The notes under the pieces: model-generated
The model's input: the letters and a program-made list of their open reading frames with translations, nothing else
What the model was told of the DNA's origin: nothing
Databases searched by the model: none
Assembly (NCBI GenBank): GCA_963531535.1
Contig: CAUSGX010000002.1
Span: 1-64,000 of the forward strand
Length of the DNA stretch: 64,000 bases
Reading direction: 5' to 3'
Source of the DNA: HOT-345 sp963531535
GTDB lineage: Bacteria; Patescibacteriota; Gracilibacteria; Absconditabacterales; Absconditicoccaceae
In this document: positions 41,742-51,171 of the stretch, in pieces
How positions within the stretch are numbered: the stretch's first letter is position 1
Layout: the number at the start of each line of letters is the position of its first letter
Position numbers and translations under genes: made by a program

Positions 41742-43259
41742 CTAGGCATGCTCCTCATATCCACCTTCTTTGAGAACCTCGGCAATGAGTTTCTTGATCG
41801 AAGATTCAACCTCCTCAGAGAGTTCCTGTTCTTGAACGATCTTTTCAGCGAGTTCTTGGTAGCTTGTATCAAGTTTTTGGTAGAGATGCTTTTCTATCTC
41901 GCCCACCGCTGAAAGAGGAACTTTCTCCAGATAGCCATTGATTCCCGCATACAGAAATACTACTTGCTTAAAAAATGGAATCGGAGAATCATTAAATTGC
42001 TTGAGCATTTCCATAAGCTTCTTTCCATGATCAATTTTCTTTTTGGTAGTAGGATCTAGATCTGAGGCAAACTGAGCAAAACTTGCTAATTCATGGTAGG
42101 TTGCTAGTTCTAGCCTTAGTTTTCCTGCTACTTTTTTCATAATCTTGGTCTGAGCAGTTCCCCCAACACGAGATACCGAAAACCCAACATCCACAGCTGG
42201 AGTAAACCCAGCATTAAAAAGATCCGTTTCAAGGAAAATCTGTCCATCAGTAATAGAGATCACATTAGTCGGAATATATGCTGAGATATCTGAATCTAGC
42301 GTCTCAATAATCGGCAATGCTGTCAGGCTTCCTCCTCCTCGTGGCAAATCTACTCTCGCAGCTCTTTCAAGCAGTTTTGAGTGGAGATAAAAGACATCTC
42401 CCGGAAAAGCTTCTCTGCCTGGCGGTCTCCTCAAAAGCAAGCTCACCTCACGATAGGCAACAGCATGTTTTGAGAGATCATCATAGATGATGAGCGCATC
42501 TTTCCCATGTTCCATAAAGTATTCTCCCATCGCACATCCTACATAGGGGGCGATATATTGTACCACACTAGGAGAAGAAATCGGAGCGTTGATTACGATA
42601 GTATAGTCCATCGCTCATTTTTCTTTGAGCATTTCAACGATTCTTCTGACTTTTCATTCTTTTTGTCCGATGGCAACATAGATACAGTAGACACCTTTTC
42701 ATTTTTGGTTGAGAATAGTGTCAGTCGCGATAGTGGTTTTTCAGGTTTGCCTATTTCAGATGATGAGTTCTCTTTGTCCTCTACCAATAGGTACCATCGC
42801 ATCAATGGCTTTAATTCAGGTTTCTAGTGGGACGCTAACTGATTTTCTTGAGATCACTCCAGGAGCAACCTTTTCTACCAGTCAAAAATGCTTTGGAATG
42901 ATAGGAGCTCACTCATCTACAGGTTGTCCTAGCCCATCAAGTACTCTTCAGAGATATTCTTCTCCAACTCATACCTGAAAGATCTGTCCAGTCGCTAGGA
43001 CAGTATCTCCCTGCTCAAGACTACTTGGCTCCCCAAGGACCAATACCCCGACTCATTCAGAGGACAGATCGAGCACCAGTCCCTTGAGTCCGTTTTGAAA
43101 AGTAACGATCTCAGAAAACATCACATTATCTAGTCAAACTACCGTCGCAACCCCATCTCTCAGCTCAACGATTTCTCCTTTTTTAGAAAAATCTACCTCA
43201 AGGTTCGCACCATTGATTCAGGTTTCAATTTGTTTGAGGAGTTCCTGTACTATAGACAT
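41742..43259 (-). CDS. atpA: F1 ATP synthase subunit alpha
   Basis: 505 residues. P-loop GNRQTGKTTIA, in which both invariant glycines are TGA; DDLSKHAVAYREVSLLL; and the arginine-finger stretch DVGFSVSRVGGTAQTKIMKK. N-terminal beta-barrel with RDGVATV. About 18 TGA codons in total. Standard translation gives only residues 217-505. TAG stop. The leader holds AAATCTGATTTTTAAG about 55 bp upstream, overlapping the end of atpH. Confidence 0.97.
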
Positions 43260-43309
43260 CGTATTGTATATTTTAGAGTAAAAATAGAGAAAACTTAGAA
43301 GAAAAAAGC

Positions 43310-43744
43310 TTAAAAATCAGATTTTAGGAGCCTTTCTAGATCCTCATCGAGCGACCTAGAAAAGATATAGCCCTCTCCCTTGAGCTGAATCCAGAGATCA
43401 TCTCAGGATTTTTTTTGATGAGTTGTCAGTTCAGCCTCTTCAAAGTGATCTTGTAGATAAGCTTTTATAACAGGCTCGATCTGCTGAATATCTCAGCTGA
43501 GAGAAAATTTCTTTTTGTTATCCAGCTTTTCTCTAAAAATTGAGAGTTGCTGATTGAGTTTTTTGCTATCCAAGAGTCCAAGAGGTCAAAAAGTCTGAAT
43601 TGCTTCTCCAATTTGTGGCTGAAGCTCAGAGATTGTATTCTGATAACTCTCAAGTGTCAGTTTTTTCCCATACTTTTCGACAAGAACTTTCAGGATTTCC
43701 AAGAGCTCTAGTGCTGTTAGTGTTGCTGCTTTTTTGCGAGGCAT
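43310..43744 (-). CDS. atpH: F1 ATP synthase subunit delta
   Basis: 144 residues, shorter than the usual 175-180. The N-terminus is helical (LTALELLEILKVLVEKYGKK) and the C-terminal part IQLKGEGYIFSRSLDEDLER corresponds to the family ending (GG.....D.S....L..L). It links F1 to the b stalk. Placed between atpF and atpA as expected. Position carries much of the assignment because the sequence is divergent. Several TGA glycines. TAA stop. Confidence 0.82.
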
Positions 43745-43768
43745 GAGGAGAAAACTAGGAGATAAAAA

Positions 43769-44242
43769 TTATTTTTGAATATCTTTGATGAGCGCTCAAA
43801 TATATTCATCTTTGAGTTCTTGATCATGGTTGAGAAGTCTTTTTACAACCTTTTTTGAGGTGGATTTTACTGAGTCTACTCGTGCATCTTTGAGTTCTTT
43901 TTCAAGTCTTGCAGTAGTTTTTTTGGCATCATCGATAATGATTTCAGCCTTACCTTCAGCATCAGTCAGAATTTTTGTCTTTTGCTGTTCAGCGAGGAGA
44001 TGTGCTTCATGAACGATTTCTTTTTTTCTTTTTTCAGCTTTTTGGAGAATGTTGTCTGACTCCTTACGAGCAAACTCAATCATCTTTTTATACTCATCAT
44101 CAGCTTTTTTGAGCTTGTTGAGGAGTTGTGTTCTTTTCTCAATTTGCTGGACGATCTTGTCTCAGAGAAACTTCCTAAAGAGCAGTACAAGCACTAGAAA
44201 GTTCACGATCCCAGCAACTACCAGATCATAATGAATATCCAT
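43769..44242 (-). CDS. atpF: F0 ATP synthase subunit b
   Basis: 157 residues: one N-terminal membrane helix (about 6-26, VVAGIVNFLVLVLLFRKFLG), then a long alanine- and lysine-rich coiled coil (KKTTARLEKELKDARVDSVK) that forms the peripheral stalk. TGA glycines at 29 and near the end. TAA stop, 24 bp before atpH. A GC-rich repeat separates it from atpE. Confidence 0.93.
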
Positions 44243-44284
44243 TGAGCTAAAAAAGGAAATAAAAGACTGATTTTAATCTGTTTG

Positions 44285-44401
44285 GTCATCGCGAGGCGAA
44301 GCTATAAAGCCCCCCACGGCTTCGCCGTTTCCCCCCTAGCAGGGAGAGAAACAAGCTTGAGATATTCCCCCTCTGATAGGAGGGGGTTAGGGGGAGGTTT
44401 T
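44285..44401. repeat. GC-rich dispersed repeat (copy near atpE/atpF)
   Basis: Bases 44306-44401 match 46292-46386 nearly base for base (shared pieces include cccccacggcttcgccgt, aagcttgagatattcccc and tctgataggaggggg). The flank ggtcatcgcgaggcgaagc also occurs at 41607. It sits in the atpE-atpF gap and is strongly GC-rich. Confidence 0.88.
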
Positions 44402-44406
44402 CTCTC

Positions 44407-44859
44407 CTATCCAATCAACTTAAACGCAATAATCAATCCATAGATCGCACATGACTCAATCAACGCAATTCCCAAAATCGTCAATACCATATAGCTCGAG
44501 CTGAGTTCAGGGTTTTTCCCCATATTATCGAGTGAGGTCTTAGCAACCCATCACTCAACAAGAGCAACCGCAAGCCCAGAGAGACCAACTGATAGTCCAG
44601 CTGCAATATACATATATGGATTTACCATATTTGCAGGGTCGACCTCGAGAATCTTGAATGCAACGATCAATCCATAGATCGCACATGATTCAGTCAGCGC
44701 GATAAAAAGGATCATGTAGGTCATAAATTTCCCCCTCATATCAGGGTTTCTCAAGATTGAGTTGAACGCAGCGACAGCAATCATTGCCTCACCAACTGCG
44801 GCTCCGATCCCAGACAAAGCAACAGCCAGTCCAGCTCCTAAAAATCCAAATCCATCCAT
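44407..44859 (-). CDS. atpE: F0 ATP synthase subunit c, double-hairpin (fused dimer)
   Basis: 150 residues, about twice a normal c subunit, with four helices. Hairpin 1: GIGAAVGEAMIAVAAF and FIALTESCAIYGLIVAF. Hairpin 2: GLAVALVEGWVAKTSL and GIALIESCAIYGLIIAF. Each hairpin has an ion-binding Glu in its second helix followed by Ser and, five residues after the Glu, Tyr (E-S-x-x-x-Y), plus a Glu at the helix-one position equal to Gln32 of Ilyobacter c. That pattern is the Na+ signature. Fusion of hairpins is known in V-type proteolipids and a few Na+ F-type enzymes. ATG 44859 chosen; other ATGs lie 6 bp and 12 bp upstream. One TGA Gly joins the halves. Confidence 0.93.
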
Positions 44860-44919
44860 TATCATATACAAAAGAATATAAAAGTCTGATTTTTTATTTT
44901 TTTTGCCTCTTTTGAGTGA

Positions 44920-45795
44920 TTATCACTCTTCTGTAGCAACTTTGATAAATATCGCGGTCAATAGTGCAAAGACAAAGGCTTGAATCACCGCAGACAAAAG
45001 CCCTTGAGCGATCACGATCAGCGGAAGCACCAAGGGCAGCTCTCGACCACTGAGTCAAATACTTAGTGCCTTGAGCCCAGCAATCAGCATTCCCAATAGA
45101 ATAGTTCCAGAGGTGATGTTCCCAGTCAATCTAAAGGATAGTGAAACCACTTTTGCTAAATATCAGATGATATCTAGCAATCCAGTAAATATCCCAACCA
45201 CAATATCAAAGAGTTTCATCACTGCTCGTAGCGGATAATAAGCTCGGGCAGACATTTCTCAGCGTTCTATTTTGATGAGTCCCTTTCCGAGAACTGGGAA
45301 ATATTCATACAAAAAATGTCAGAATCAGAGTTTTTGAACTTGAAGATAGAGCACCAATCAGACCACGACTATCGCCATCGCGATATTAAAGTCAGTATCT
45401 GAGGTTGGAGCGGTAATATAGTTTTCTAGTCAGGGGAACATGGTCCCGAGAAAGTCAAACAGTACACCGATCAAATTTGCAAACAAAATCACAAAGAAAA
45501 CTCAGATGACAAAGGACTTTACCCAGTATTTTTGCTTTTCTCAGATAATATCTGTAAAAAATCCATAAATCTTTTCAAATAGCATCTCAAAGAGTCCAAT
45601 ACAGCGCTCTCAAAAGGTCTTAAAAAGCTGATTTTTCTCAGATTTGAACTTCTGATAGCCAAAGATAATGATCAAAATCAACAAGAGCAAAAAAAGTTCT
45701 CCTCTCAGCAAAGGAAGAGGAAAACCCTGGATCCACTCAAGGAATTCTAAACTCCATGACTGGGTAATTGCTCGTAGCTGATCTAAAGTAGGCAT
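44920..45795 (-). CDS. atpB: F0 ATP synthase subunit a
   Basis: 291 residues with five or six helices. SLSFRLTGNITSGTILLG contains the essential arginine of the ion half-channels (SL..RL.GN..G). The helix EKQKYWVKSFVIGVFFVI and the final GLLSAVIQAFVFALLTAIFI match the family. The protein ends Glu-Glu-Gly with the Gly as TGA, followed by TAA. First gene of the operon. Standard translation yields only residues 1-61. Confidence 0.94.
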
Positions 45796-45880
45796 CGGCT
45801 TTTATTTTTGTTGAGTAAATTTTTATTTCTCGGTTATGATGCGGTTCATATACGAGCCGTGGCAATAAAGTCTCTTGAAG

Positions 45881-46234
45881 TTAGTGAATTTCTTTAACTC
45901 TTTCTTCAATAGCCTCTTTGAGAGCAATGATGACTCATTCTAGATTTTTTTCAACTTCATCATTGGTAAATCTAATGATTTTAATCCCATATTTAGCAAT
46001 GACAAGCTCTCTTTCATTATCGTAATCTTGAACTTCATCATGATAAGCTCCATCTATCTCAATTCACAATAAGAGTTTCGGACAGTAAAAGTCTAGAATA
46101 AACGAGCTGATAATTTTTTGTCTTCTAAATTTGTATTGTTGAAGTTGTTTATTTTTTAGAACAAGATTCCAAACAAGACTTTCAGCTTTTGTCTGATTTT
46201 TTCTGTTTTCTTTTACATAGTCCTTTAGGTTCAT
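45881..46234 (-). CDS. DUF559 endonuclease-like protein
   Basis: 117 residues. TKAESLVWNLVLKNKQLQQY, KFRRQKIISSFILDFYCP and LGIEIDGAYHDE follow the DUF559 pattern (A E..LW..L, KFRRQ..I..yi.DFyc...kL.iEiDG..H), a PD-(D/E)XK fold related to very-short-patch-repair nucleases. The Gly of IEIDG is GGA while the one before IEID is TGA. In-frame upstream ATGs exist at 46267 and 46303. The gene stands alone beside a dispersed GC-rich repeat, as these genes often do. TAA stop. Confidence 0.82.
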
Positions 46235-46291
46235 ATTGTAGGGAATAAACGAAATGTCTTTCTTCATCTGAAGATAGAAGGATAAAGTTAC

Positions 46292-46386
46292 AAAGCCCCC
46301 CACGGCTTCGCCGTGTCCCCCCTAGCAGGGGGAGACTGAAGCTTGAGATATTCCCCCTCTGATAGGAGGGGGTTAGAGGGAGGTTG
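46292..46386. repeat. GC-rich dispersed repeat (copy near DUF559 gene)
   Basis: Second copy of the element at 44306-44401, differing by a few substitutions and single-base gaps. It lies between the DUF559 gene and the surface-protein gene. Confidence 0.88.
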
Positions 46387-46400
46387 TTAAGAACAAAAAA

Positions 46401-47405
46401 CTACCCTCTACACCTCGACTCACAATGAGGCGACGGACTGAGCGCAGACCATTTCTCTACAGAAGACTCATTATCACAGGCACAGAAACATCCAGAGGGC
46501 TTCTCATTAATATACTTAATTGCTCAGACCTTAGCTGGAGTACACGCTTCTGTATCATTCCCAATCTGAACCATACCTTTCACCTCGACACTTCCTGGAA
46601 GAGTGGTCTTCGGAGTATTGATAGCAAGCCCTCTCTCAGCTCTGATGAGAAAGACTCCATCCTTAGCTGGAGTAAAAAACTGCGCATTTGCGGGTCTAGC
46701 CTTATTATCACTCCAGACAAAGGTATTTCTACGAGTTGTTCATTTATTTTGTGGATCAAAGTTGATTTTAGATCCAGCGACAAAGTTATTTTCCCCCTTT
46801 ACAGTCGTATCTTGTCCTCAGATAGTGACATTTCAGGTTCAGAAGATCTGATTCTGTTTTCAGACTCAGATAAAGTTAGTACTTCATTGGATTGAACCAG
46901 CATCACCACCAGCAATCACGCTCTTCTCAGAGTTTTGATTGATAGTGTGATTTTTCCCACCTAAAATCACAATCCCCGTCGTATTTTCTAGAATTTGATT
47001 ATTCCTTCAGACAATAGTAACTGCTTCATTTCCATGAACTTCATTGCTTGTTCCGTAAAAGAGTGCAGCATGGTTAGCTTTTTTATATAGTCTATTCCCC
47101 TGCCCCTGCAGTTCGAGAAAGAGATTCCCACTGATCACGGGATTATAATTCTGAGCACTGATGATAGCAGAGGGGGGAGTGAGTCCACTTTCTCCCTTGA
47201 TCGCCCCAGTGGTAAAGACCATTTGTTCGATATGCTGCACCTTGTGATCGAGGTCCGCCTTGATCTCTATGGCAGAGGGAGAGACGATCGGCCAGAGCAC
47301 AGCTCCGAGAAGTAGTCCTCAGAGCAGCACGATACCAGAGCTTCTAAGGAGCTTTTGACTAAAAAGGTGGGGAGTTTTTTTTGGTAGAGCAGTAATGGTT
47401 CTCAT
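46401..47405 (-). CDS. Anchored surface protein with YadA-like beta-roll repeats
   Basis: 334 residues. N-terminal hydrophobic anchor (about 23-45). Residues about 110-200 contain repeated glycine-asparagine motifs such as VTIVGRNNQI, IVILGGKNH, SVIAGGD, VTIGGQD and NFVAGS, spaced 14-18 residues apart. Spacing and sequence resemble the left-handed beta-roll of YadA/Hia heads. The C-terminus has seven cysteines in about 55 residues (CTPAKV, CFCACD, CESRCRG). About ten TGA glycines. It may be a surface or adhesion fibre. The relation to YadA is structural guesswork. Confidence 0.6.
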
Positions 47406-47577
47406 AGCAAATACATACATAAAAATAAAAACTTTCCTCAAGTATATTCAGATAACTGAAAATTGCAATTTAATACAACTATTTTTTCGTAGTTCTCCTT
47501 GACATTTTAGGAGAAAGTGATATATATCAGTGTGATGTGTGGTTCTTTAACAGGACGGATAAAAAAGATAAATAAAA
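47406..47577. promoter_or_regulatory. Divergent intergenic region with promoters
   Basis: Spacer between two divergent exported-protein genes. The plus-strand leader ends ggataaaaaagataaataaa just before the ATG and resembles the leader of the 994 and 50489 genes (aaataaataaaa, ggtaaataaaaa). I could not identify a firm -35/-10 pair. Confidence 0.35.
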
Positions 47578-50337
47578 ATGAAAAATCAGATTAAAAAGCT
47601 GATTGCGGTCATACTGTTGACGCTCGGCACAATTTTTGTTTCCCTTGCGCAAACGCATTATGAAAAAACAGTTAGAACGCAGGGGAAAGATATTTTGATA
47701 GACTCCTTAGCTATCAATAAAAGACCTCGAGGTCCTGAATTTAAAAAAACTAGAATTCTTGCAAAAAATGGCATAGAATTTGCTATTACCTTCCCAGAAA
47801 AATATCAAAATTTAAGTATTGTGAGAAATGATACTAATATTGTTATCGAAGGAAGGAAAATTAAAGTGATTGGACCTGGACATCTCAGTTTCGAGTTTAC
47901 TTATACTGAGAATGGAGTATCCTATACCTGCGATATCTTAGGCCACGTAAACTACTATGGTGAGCTAAGGTATCAGGGGGCTTCTCTCACCTCACGAAAT
48001 ATCACAATTACTCAATCTAGCGATCTTTCAAAAGGTATCTCTGCTGCCCCTAAAATGGCAGGAGTATGGTGGAGAGTAAAAGTTGGTTCAGGGTATGTGG
48101 ATATCTGTGAGGGAACACAAACGAGGACGCTTCAGGAACTTCTTGATTTTGCAAAATCGAAGGGAGTAAATGGGAAGGCTGAATTTGAAGTTGAATTTAG
48201 CGATAATACCTCGAATCTCGCTTATGATAGAAATTCAGATAGCTATGTTTCTGGAGCTTATAGTGTTCAATACTTCAGCATTGAAGATACTCGAACCTAC
48301 AAGATCAATCTCTCACAAGTAGGACAAGGAACAGTCTCTGTGTCCCAGAGTCAATTGAAGTCTGGAGAAAGTGCTACGCTTACCGCGCAAGCTGCTCAAG
48401 GCTGGAGATTCGATTACTGGGAAGAAAATGGTCAGAACGTAACTGAAAATCCCCTCACTATAACGATGGGAACTCAAGACCGTTCTATCAAAGCAGTCTT
48501 TACAGAGCTTCCTAAGCCGAAGGTTAATGTTATCTTGCAGATCGTAGATACGAATGGAGGAGAATTAGCGTCATCTCAGTCTCAAGAAGTAACGAGCGGA
48601 GGAACGGTTACTTTCCAAGTTCCAAACTTGGCAAATGTGAATTTCAAAGGCTGGAAAAGAAATGGTCAATTTGTTGAGACAGGAAGCAGTTATACGCTAT
48701 CTAATGTTACACAAAATGAGACTATTCAAGCTATCTTTGAAGTTCCAGTGCAGTCACTTAGTCTCTCTTTCACTGAGTTAAGCCTCAAAGTAGGAGAAAG
48801 TAAGCCTTTGCCTAGTGTAACTGTGATTCCATCGAATGCCACTGATCAAACTATTGCTTGGGTTTCAAATGATCCAGGTATAGCAAAGATTGAAAATGGC
48901 AAAGTAGTTGGGGTAAGTGCAGGATCTGTTAATCTAGTAGCATCTTCATCAAATCAGAAAAAGGCTACACTCAAGGTAGTGGTTACTGAACTTTCTAGAT
49001 TTGTTGTTGCTTTGCAGATCGTAGATACGAATGGAGGAGAATTAGCGCCATCTCAGTCCCAAGAAGTAACGAGTGGAGGAACGGTTACTTTCCAAGTTCC
49101 AAACTTGGCAAATGTGAGTTTCAAAGGCTGGAAAAGAAATGGTCAAATTGTTGAGACAGGAAGTAGTTATACGCTATCTAATGTTACACAAAATGAAACT
49201 ATTCAAGCTATCTTTGAAGTACCAGTGCAGTCAATAACGGTAACTCCTACAAGTATAACAGCGAAAGTAGGAGAAGGACCGATACAGTTGACCGCAACTG
49301 TGCTACCAGCAAATGCAACAAACAAGACCGTTACTTGGACATCCAAGAACGAGCAAGTTGTAAAAGTTGATAGCAGTGGAAAAGTAACGATCATCGGAGC
49401 AGGTGAGACAACAATAGAAGCCAAAGCTGGAGAGAAAACCTTTACAGTGCAGGTGAAAATTGAAGCTCAGTCTCAGCCTCAGGAGCCTCAGGTTGTTCCA
49501 GTGCAGTCAATAACGGTAACTCCTACAAGTATAACAGCGAAAGTAGGAGAAGGACCGATACAGTTGACCGCAACTGTGCTACCAGCAAATGCAACAAACA
49601 AGACCGTTACTTGGACATCCAAGAACGAGCAAGTTGTAAAAGTTGATAGCAGTGGAAAAGTAACGATCATCGGAGCAGGTGAGACAACAATAGAAGCCAA
49701 AGCTGGAGAGAAAACCTTTACAGTGCAGGTGAAAATTGAAGCTCAGTCTCAGCCTCAGCAACCTCAGCCTCAGCAACCTCAAAATCCTAAGGTTCTAGTT
49801 GAATCACTTAGTCTCTCTTTCGCTGAGCTAAGTCTCAAAGTAGGAGAAGCTAAGGATTTACCTAGTGTAACGATTACTCCATCAAACGCCACAGACCAAG
49901 CGATCACTTGGATTTCAAATAAACCAGAAGTTGCGAAAGTCGAGAATGGTAAAGTAGTTGGAGTAAGCTCAGGAACTGTCCAAATCATCGCAAGTTCAAC
50001 AAATAGTAAGACAGCGATGCTTAATGTGACAGTAATTCCAGAAAATCAGGTAGAGGAGGAAGATTTTCCTCCTTATGTGAAAGAACTTCCAAACTTCAAG
50101 GTCGGACAAGTGGTAAACTTAGACGACTTAGTATGGGAGCGACGAGATGGTATAGAGATTGAACAGTATTTACTTCTTGATACCGAAGGTAAACTGTTGC
50201 CGTTAGGAACAGAATATCAGCGAGAAGCAAATAAACTTACATTCTCTGCCGCTCGAGTTTTTGTTCTTGTTGTTAAGTTTAAGCAGAATGCGAGAAATTG
50301 GCAACAAGTAGAATTTACTATTGAAGTGAAACCGTAG
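47578..50337 (+). CDS. Secreted Big2-domain repeat protein
   Basis: 919 residues and no in-frame TGA despite many glycines. Signal peptide 1-25 (ending SLAQ). Residues about 240-310 and two later segments have the InlB-like repeat pattern (GWRFDYWEENGQNVTENP; FKGWKRNGQ). Four Big2 (bacterial Ig-like) domains follow the pattern VGE...L.ATV.P.NAT...TWTS. Two of them are identical (276-bp DNA duplication). Linkers are QPQ-rich. Such proteins are displayed on Bacteroidetes and Firmicutes cells. The C-terminal segment (about 835-919) is unlike Big2. Followed by a lipoprotein gene. Lack of TGA suggests recent transfer. Confidence 0.9.
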   Translation: MKNQIKKLIAVILLTLGTIFVSLAQTHYEKTVRTQGKDILIDSLAINKRPRGPEFKKTRILAKNGIEFAITFPEKYQNLSIVRNDTNIVIEGRKIKVIGPGHLSFEFTYTENGVSYTCDILGHVNYYGELRYQGASLTSRNITITQSSDLSKGISAAPKMAGVWWRVKVGSGYVDICEGTQTRTLQELLDFAKSKGVNGKAEFEVEFSDNTSNLAYDRNSDSYVSGAYSVQYFSIEDTRTYKINLSQVGQGTVSVSQSQLKSGESATLTAQAAQGWRFDYWEENGQNVTENPLTITMGTQDRSIKAVFTELPKPKVNVILQIVDTNGGELASSQSQEVTSGGTVTFQVPNLANVNFKGWKRNGQFVETGSSYTLSNVTQNETIQAIFEVPVQSLSLSFTELSLKVGESKPLPSVTVIPSNATDQTIAWVSNDPGIAKIENGKVVGVSAGSVNLVASSSNQKKATLKVVVTELSRFVVALQIVDTNGGELAPSQSQEVTSGGTVTFQVPNLANVSFKGWKRNGQIVETGSSYTLSNVTQNETIQAIFEVPVQSITVTPTSITAKVGEGPIQLTATVLPANATNKTVTWTSKNEQVVKVDSSGKVTIIGAGETTIEAKAGEKTFTVQVKIEAQSQPQEPQVVPVQSITVTPTSITAKVGEGPIQLTATVLPANATNKTVTWTSKNEQVVKVDSSGKVTIIGAGETTIEAKAGEKTFTVQVKIEAQSQPQQPQPQQPQNPKVLVESLSLSFAELSLKVGEAKDLPSVTITPSNATDQAITWISNKPEVAKVENGKVVGVSSGTVQIIASSTNSKTAMLNVTVIPENQVEEEDFPPYVKELPNFKVGQVVNLDDLVWERRDGIEIEQYLLLDTEGKLLPLGTEYQREANKLTFSAARVFVLVVKFKQNARNWQQVEFTIEVKP
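48526..49219 (+). repeat. Intragenic direct repeat in Big2 protein gene (210-bp units)
   Basis: Bases 48535-48737 and 49018-49220 are nearly identical (ttgcagatcgtagatacgaa onwards), encoding the FKGWKRNGQ repeat twice. Confidence 0.85.
49222..49765 (+). repeat. Perfect or near-perfect 276-bp tandem duplication in Big2 gene
   Basis: The segment from ccagtgcagtcaataacgg (49222) recurs at 49498 with the same sequence, offset 276 bp (92 codons). It duplicates one Big2 domain plus its QSQPQ linker. Identity at synonymous sites points to a recent event or ongoing copy-number change. Confidence 0.93.
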
Positions 50338-50488
50338 TAGACTTCAATCAACCCTTGCATTAACCCAAGTCCGTTAATGAATCACACATCACATCATCAT
50401 GATTACGCAAGGGGAAGCTTATTACGAATACTTTAACAGTAAAGTAAGTCAAAAAGGTAAATAAAAAATTAAAAAACAGATTTAAAAA

Positions 50489-51148
50489 ATGGATACAATT
50501 AAAAAATTGCTGACTGGAGGAGTGTTTCTCCTCCTCAGCATCTTGGTTATTGGTTGTAAAAAAGATGAAGACGACCAGATTAAGCCGCTTACATTATCAA
50601 TTATTCAGCAAGATGGCAAAGCTCTAGATCAGCAGAAAGGGATTACCTTTACTCAAGGATCTACACTTACTTTTACACTTGCAGGGATTGAAAGCTATGA
50701 GGTTGTTGCTTCTGATAAAGAGGTGGTAGCTGTTGTAGCAAATCACGCAGAGAAGACCGTGACAATTACTGGTATCAAAGCCGGTAATGCAGTTCTAAGG
50801 ATCCTCTATCGTGGTAATAATCAGGAAAAGACAGTTGCTATCAATGTTGCAGTGACTCCAAAACTGCCAGCTGTAGTGGAAAATCCTACTGGACTTTTCA
50901 AAGATGGAAATCTGATTATGCCCTTTGGTTATGTAGCGAGAAAGCCTAATACTTTGTTCCTCTCAGAAAAGGGAGGTTCTACAAAATATATTAAGCTTGT
51001 TCTTCAGGGAGATAAGGCACAAGTCACCCCCAGCGGATTTACAGAAAATGCTCCTAGTGGAGAATTTCTAAAATCTGATTTTGGTGATAAGTTCTATAAA
51101 TTCTCTAACGATCAATTCACTATTGTGATATTGAAGTCGACTCCTTAG
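50489..51148 (+). CDS. Lipoprotein of Bacteroidetes type
   Basis: 219 residues, no TGA. Signal ends LVIGC with Cys23, then KKDEDD, an acidic lipoprotein-export-like stretch. Residues about 38-125 are beta-rich, with YEVVASDKEVVAVVAN and TITGIKAGNAVLRIL resembling a BACON/Big2 strand pattern. The C-terminal half is of unknown fold. It follows the Big2 protein by 151 bp and likely belongs to the same transferred unit. Leader ggtaaataaaaaattaaaaa has no Shine-Dalgarno. Confidence 0.75.
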   Translation: MDTIKKLLTGGVFLLLSILVIGCKKDEDDQIKPLTLSIIQQDGKALDQQKGITFTQGSTLTFTLAGIESYEVVASDKEVVAVVANHAEKTVTITGIKAGNAVLRILYRGNNQEKTVAINVAVTPKLPAVVENPTGLFKDGNLIMPFGYVARKPNTLFLSEKGGSTKYIKLVLQGDKAQVTPSGFTENAPSGEFLKSDFGDKFYKFSNDQFTIVILKSTP

Positions 51149-51171
51149 AAATCATCTTTCTATGGAACGGA

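Noticed and set aside
49203..49700. Twin minus-strand frames (49203-49424 and 49488-49700)
   Set aside because: They are antisense shadows of the duplicated Big2 domain and appear twice only because that DNA is duplicated.
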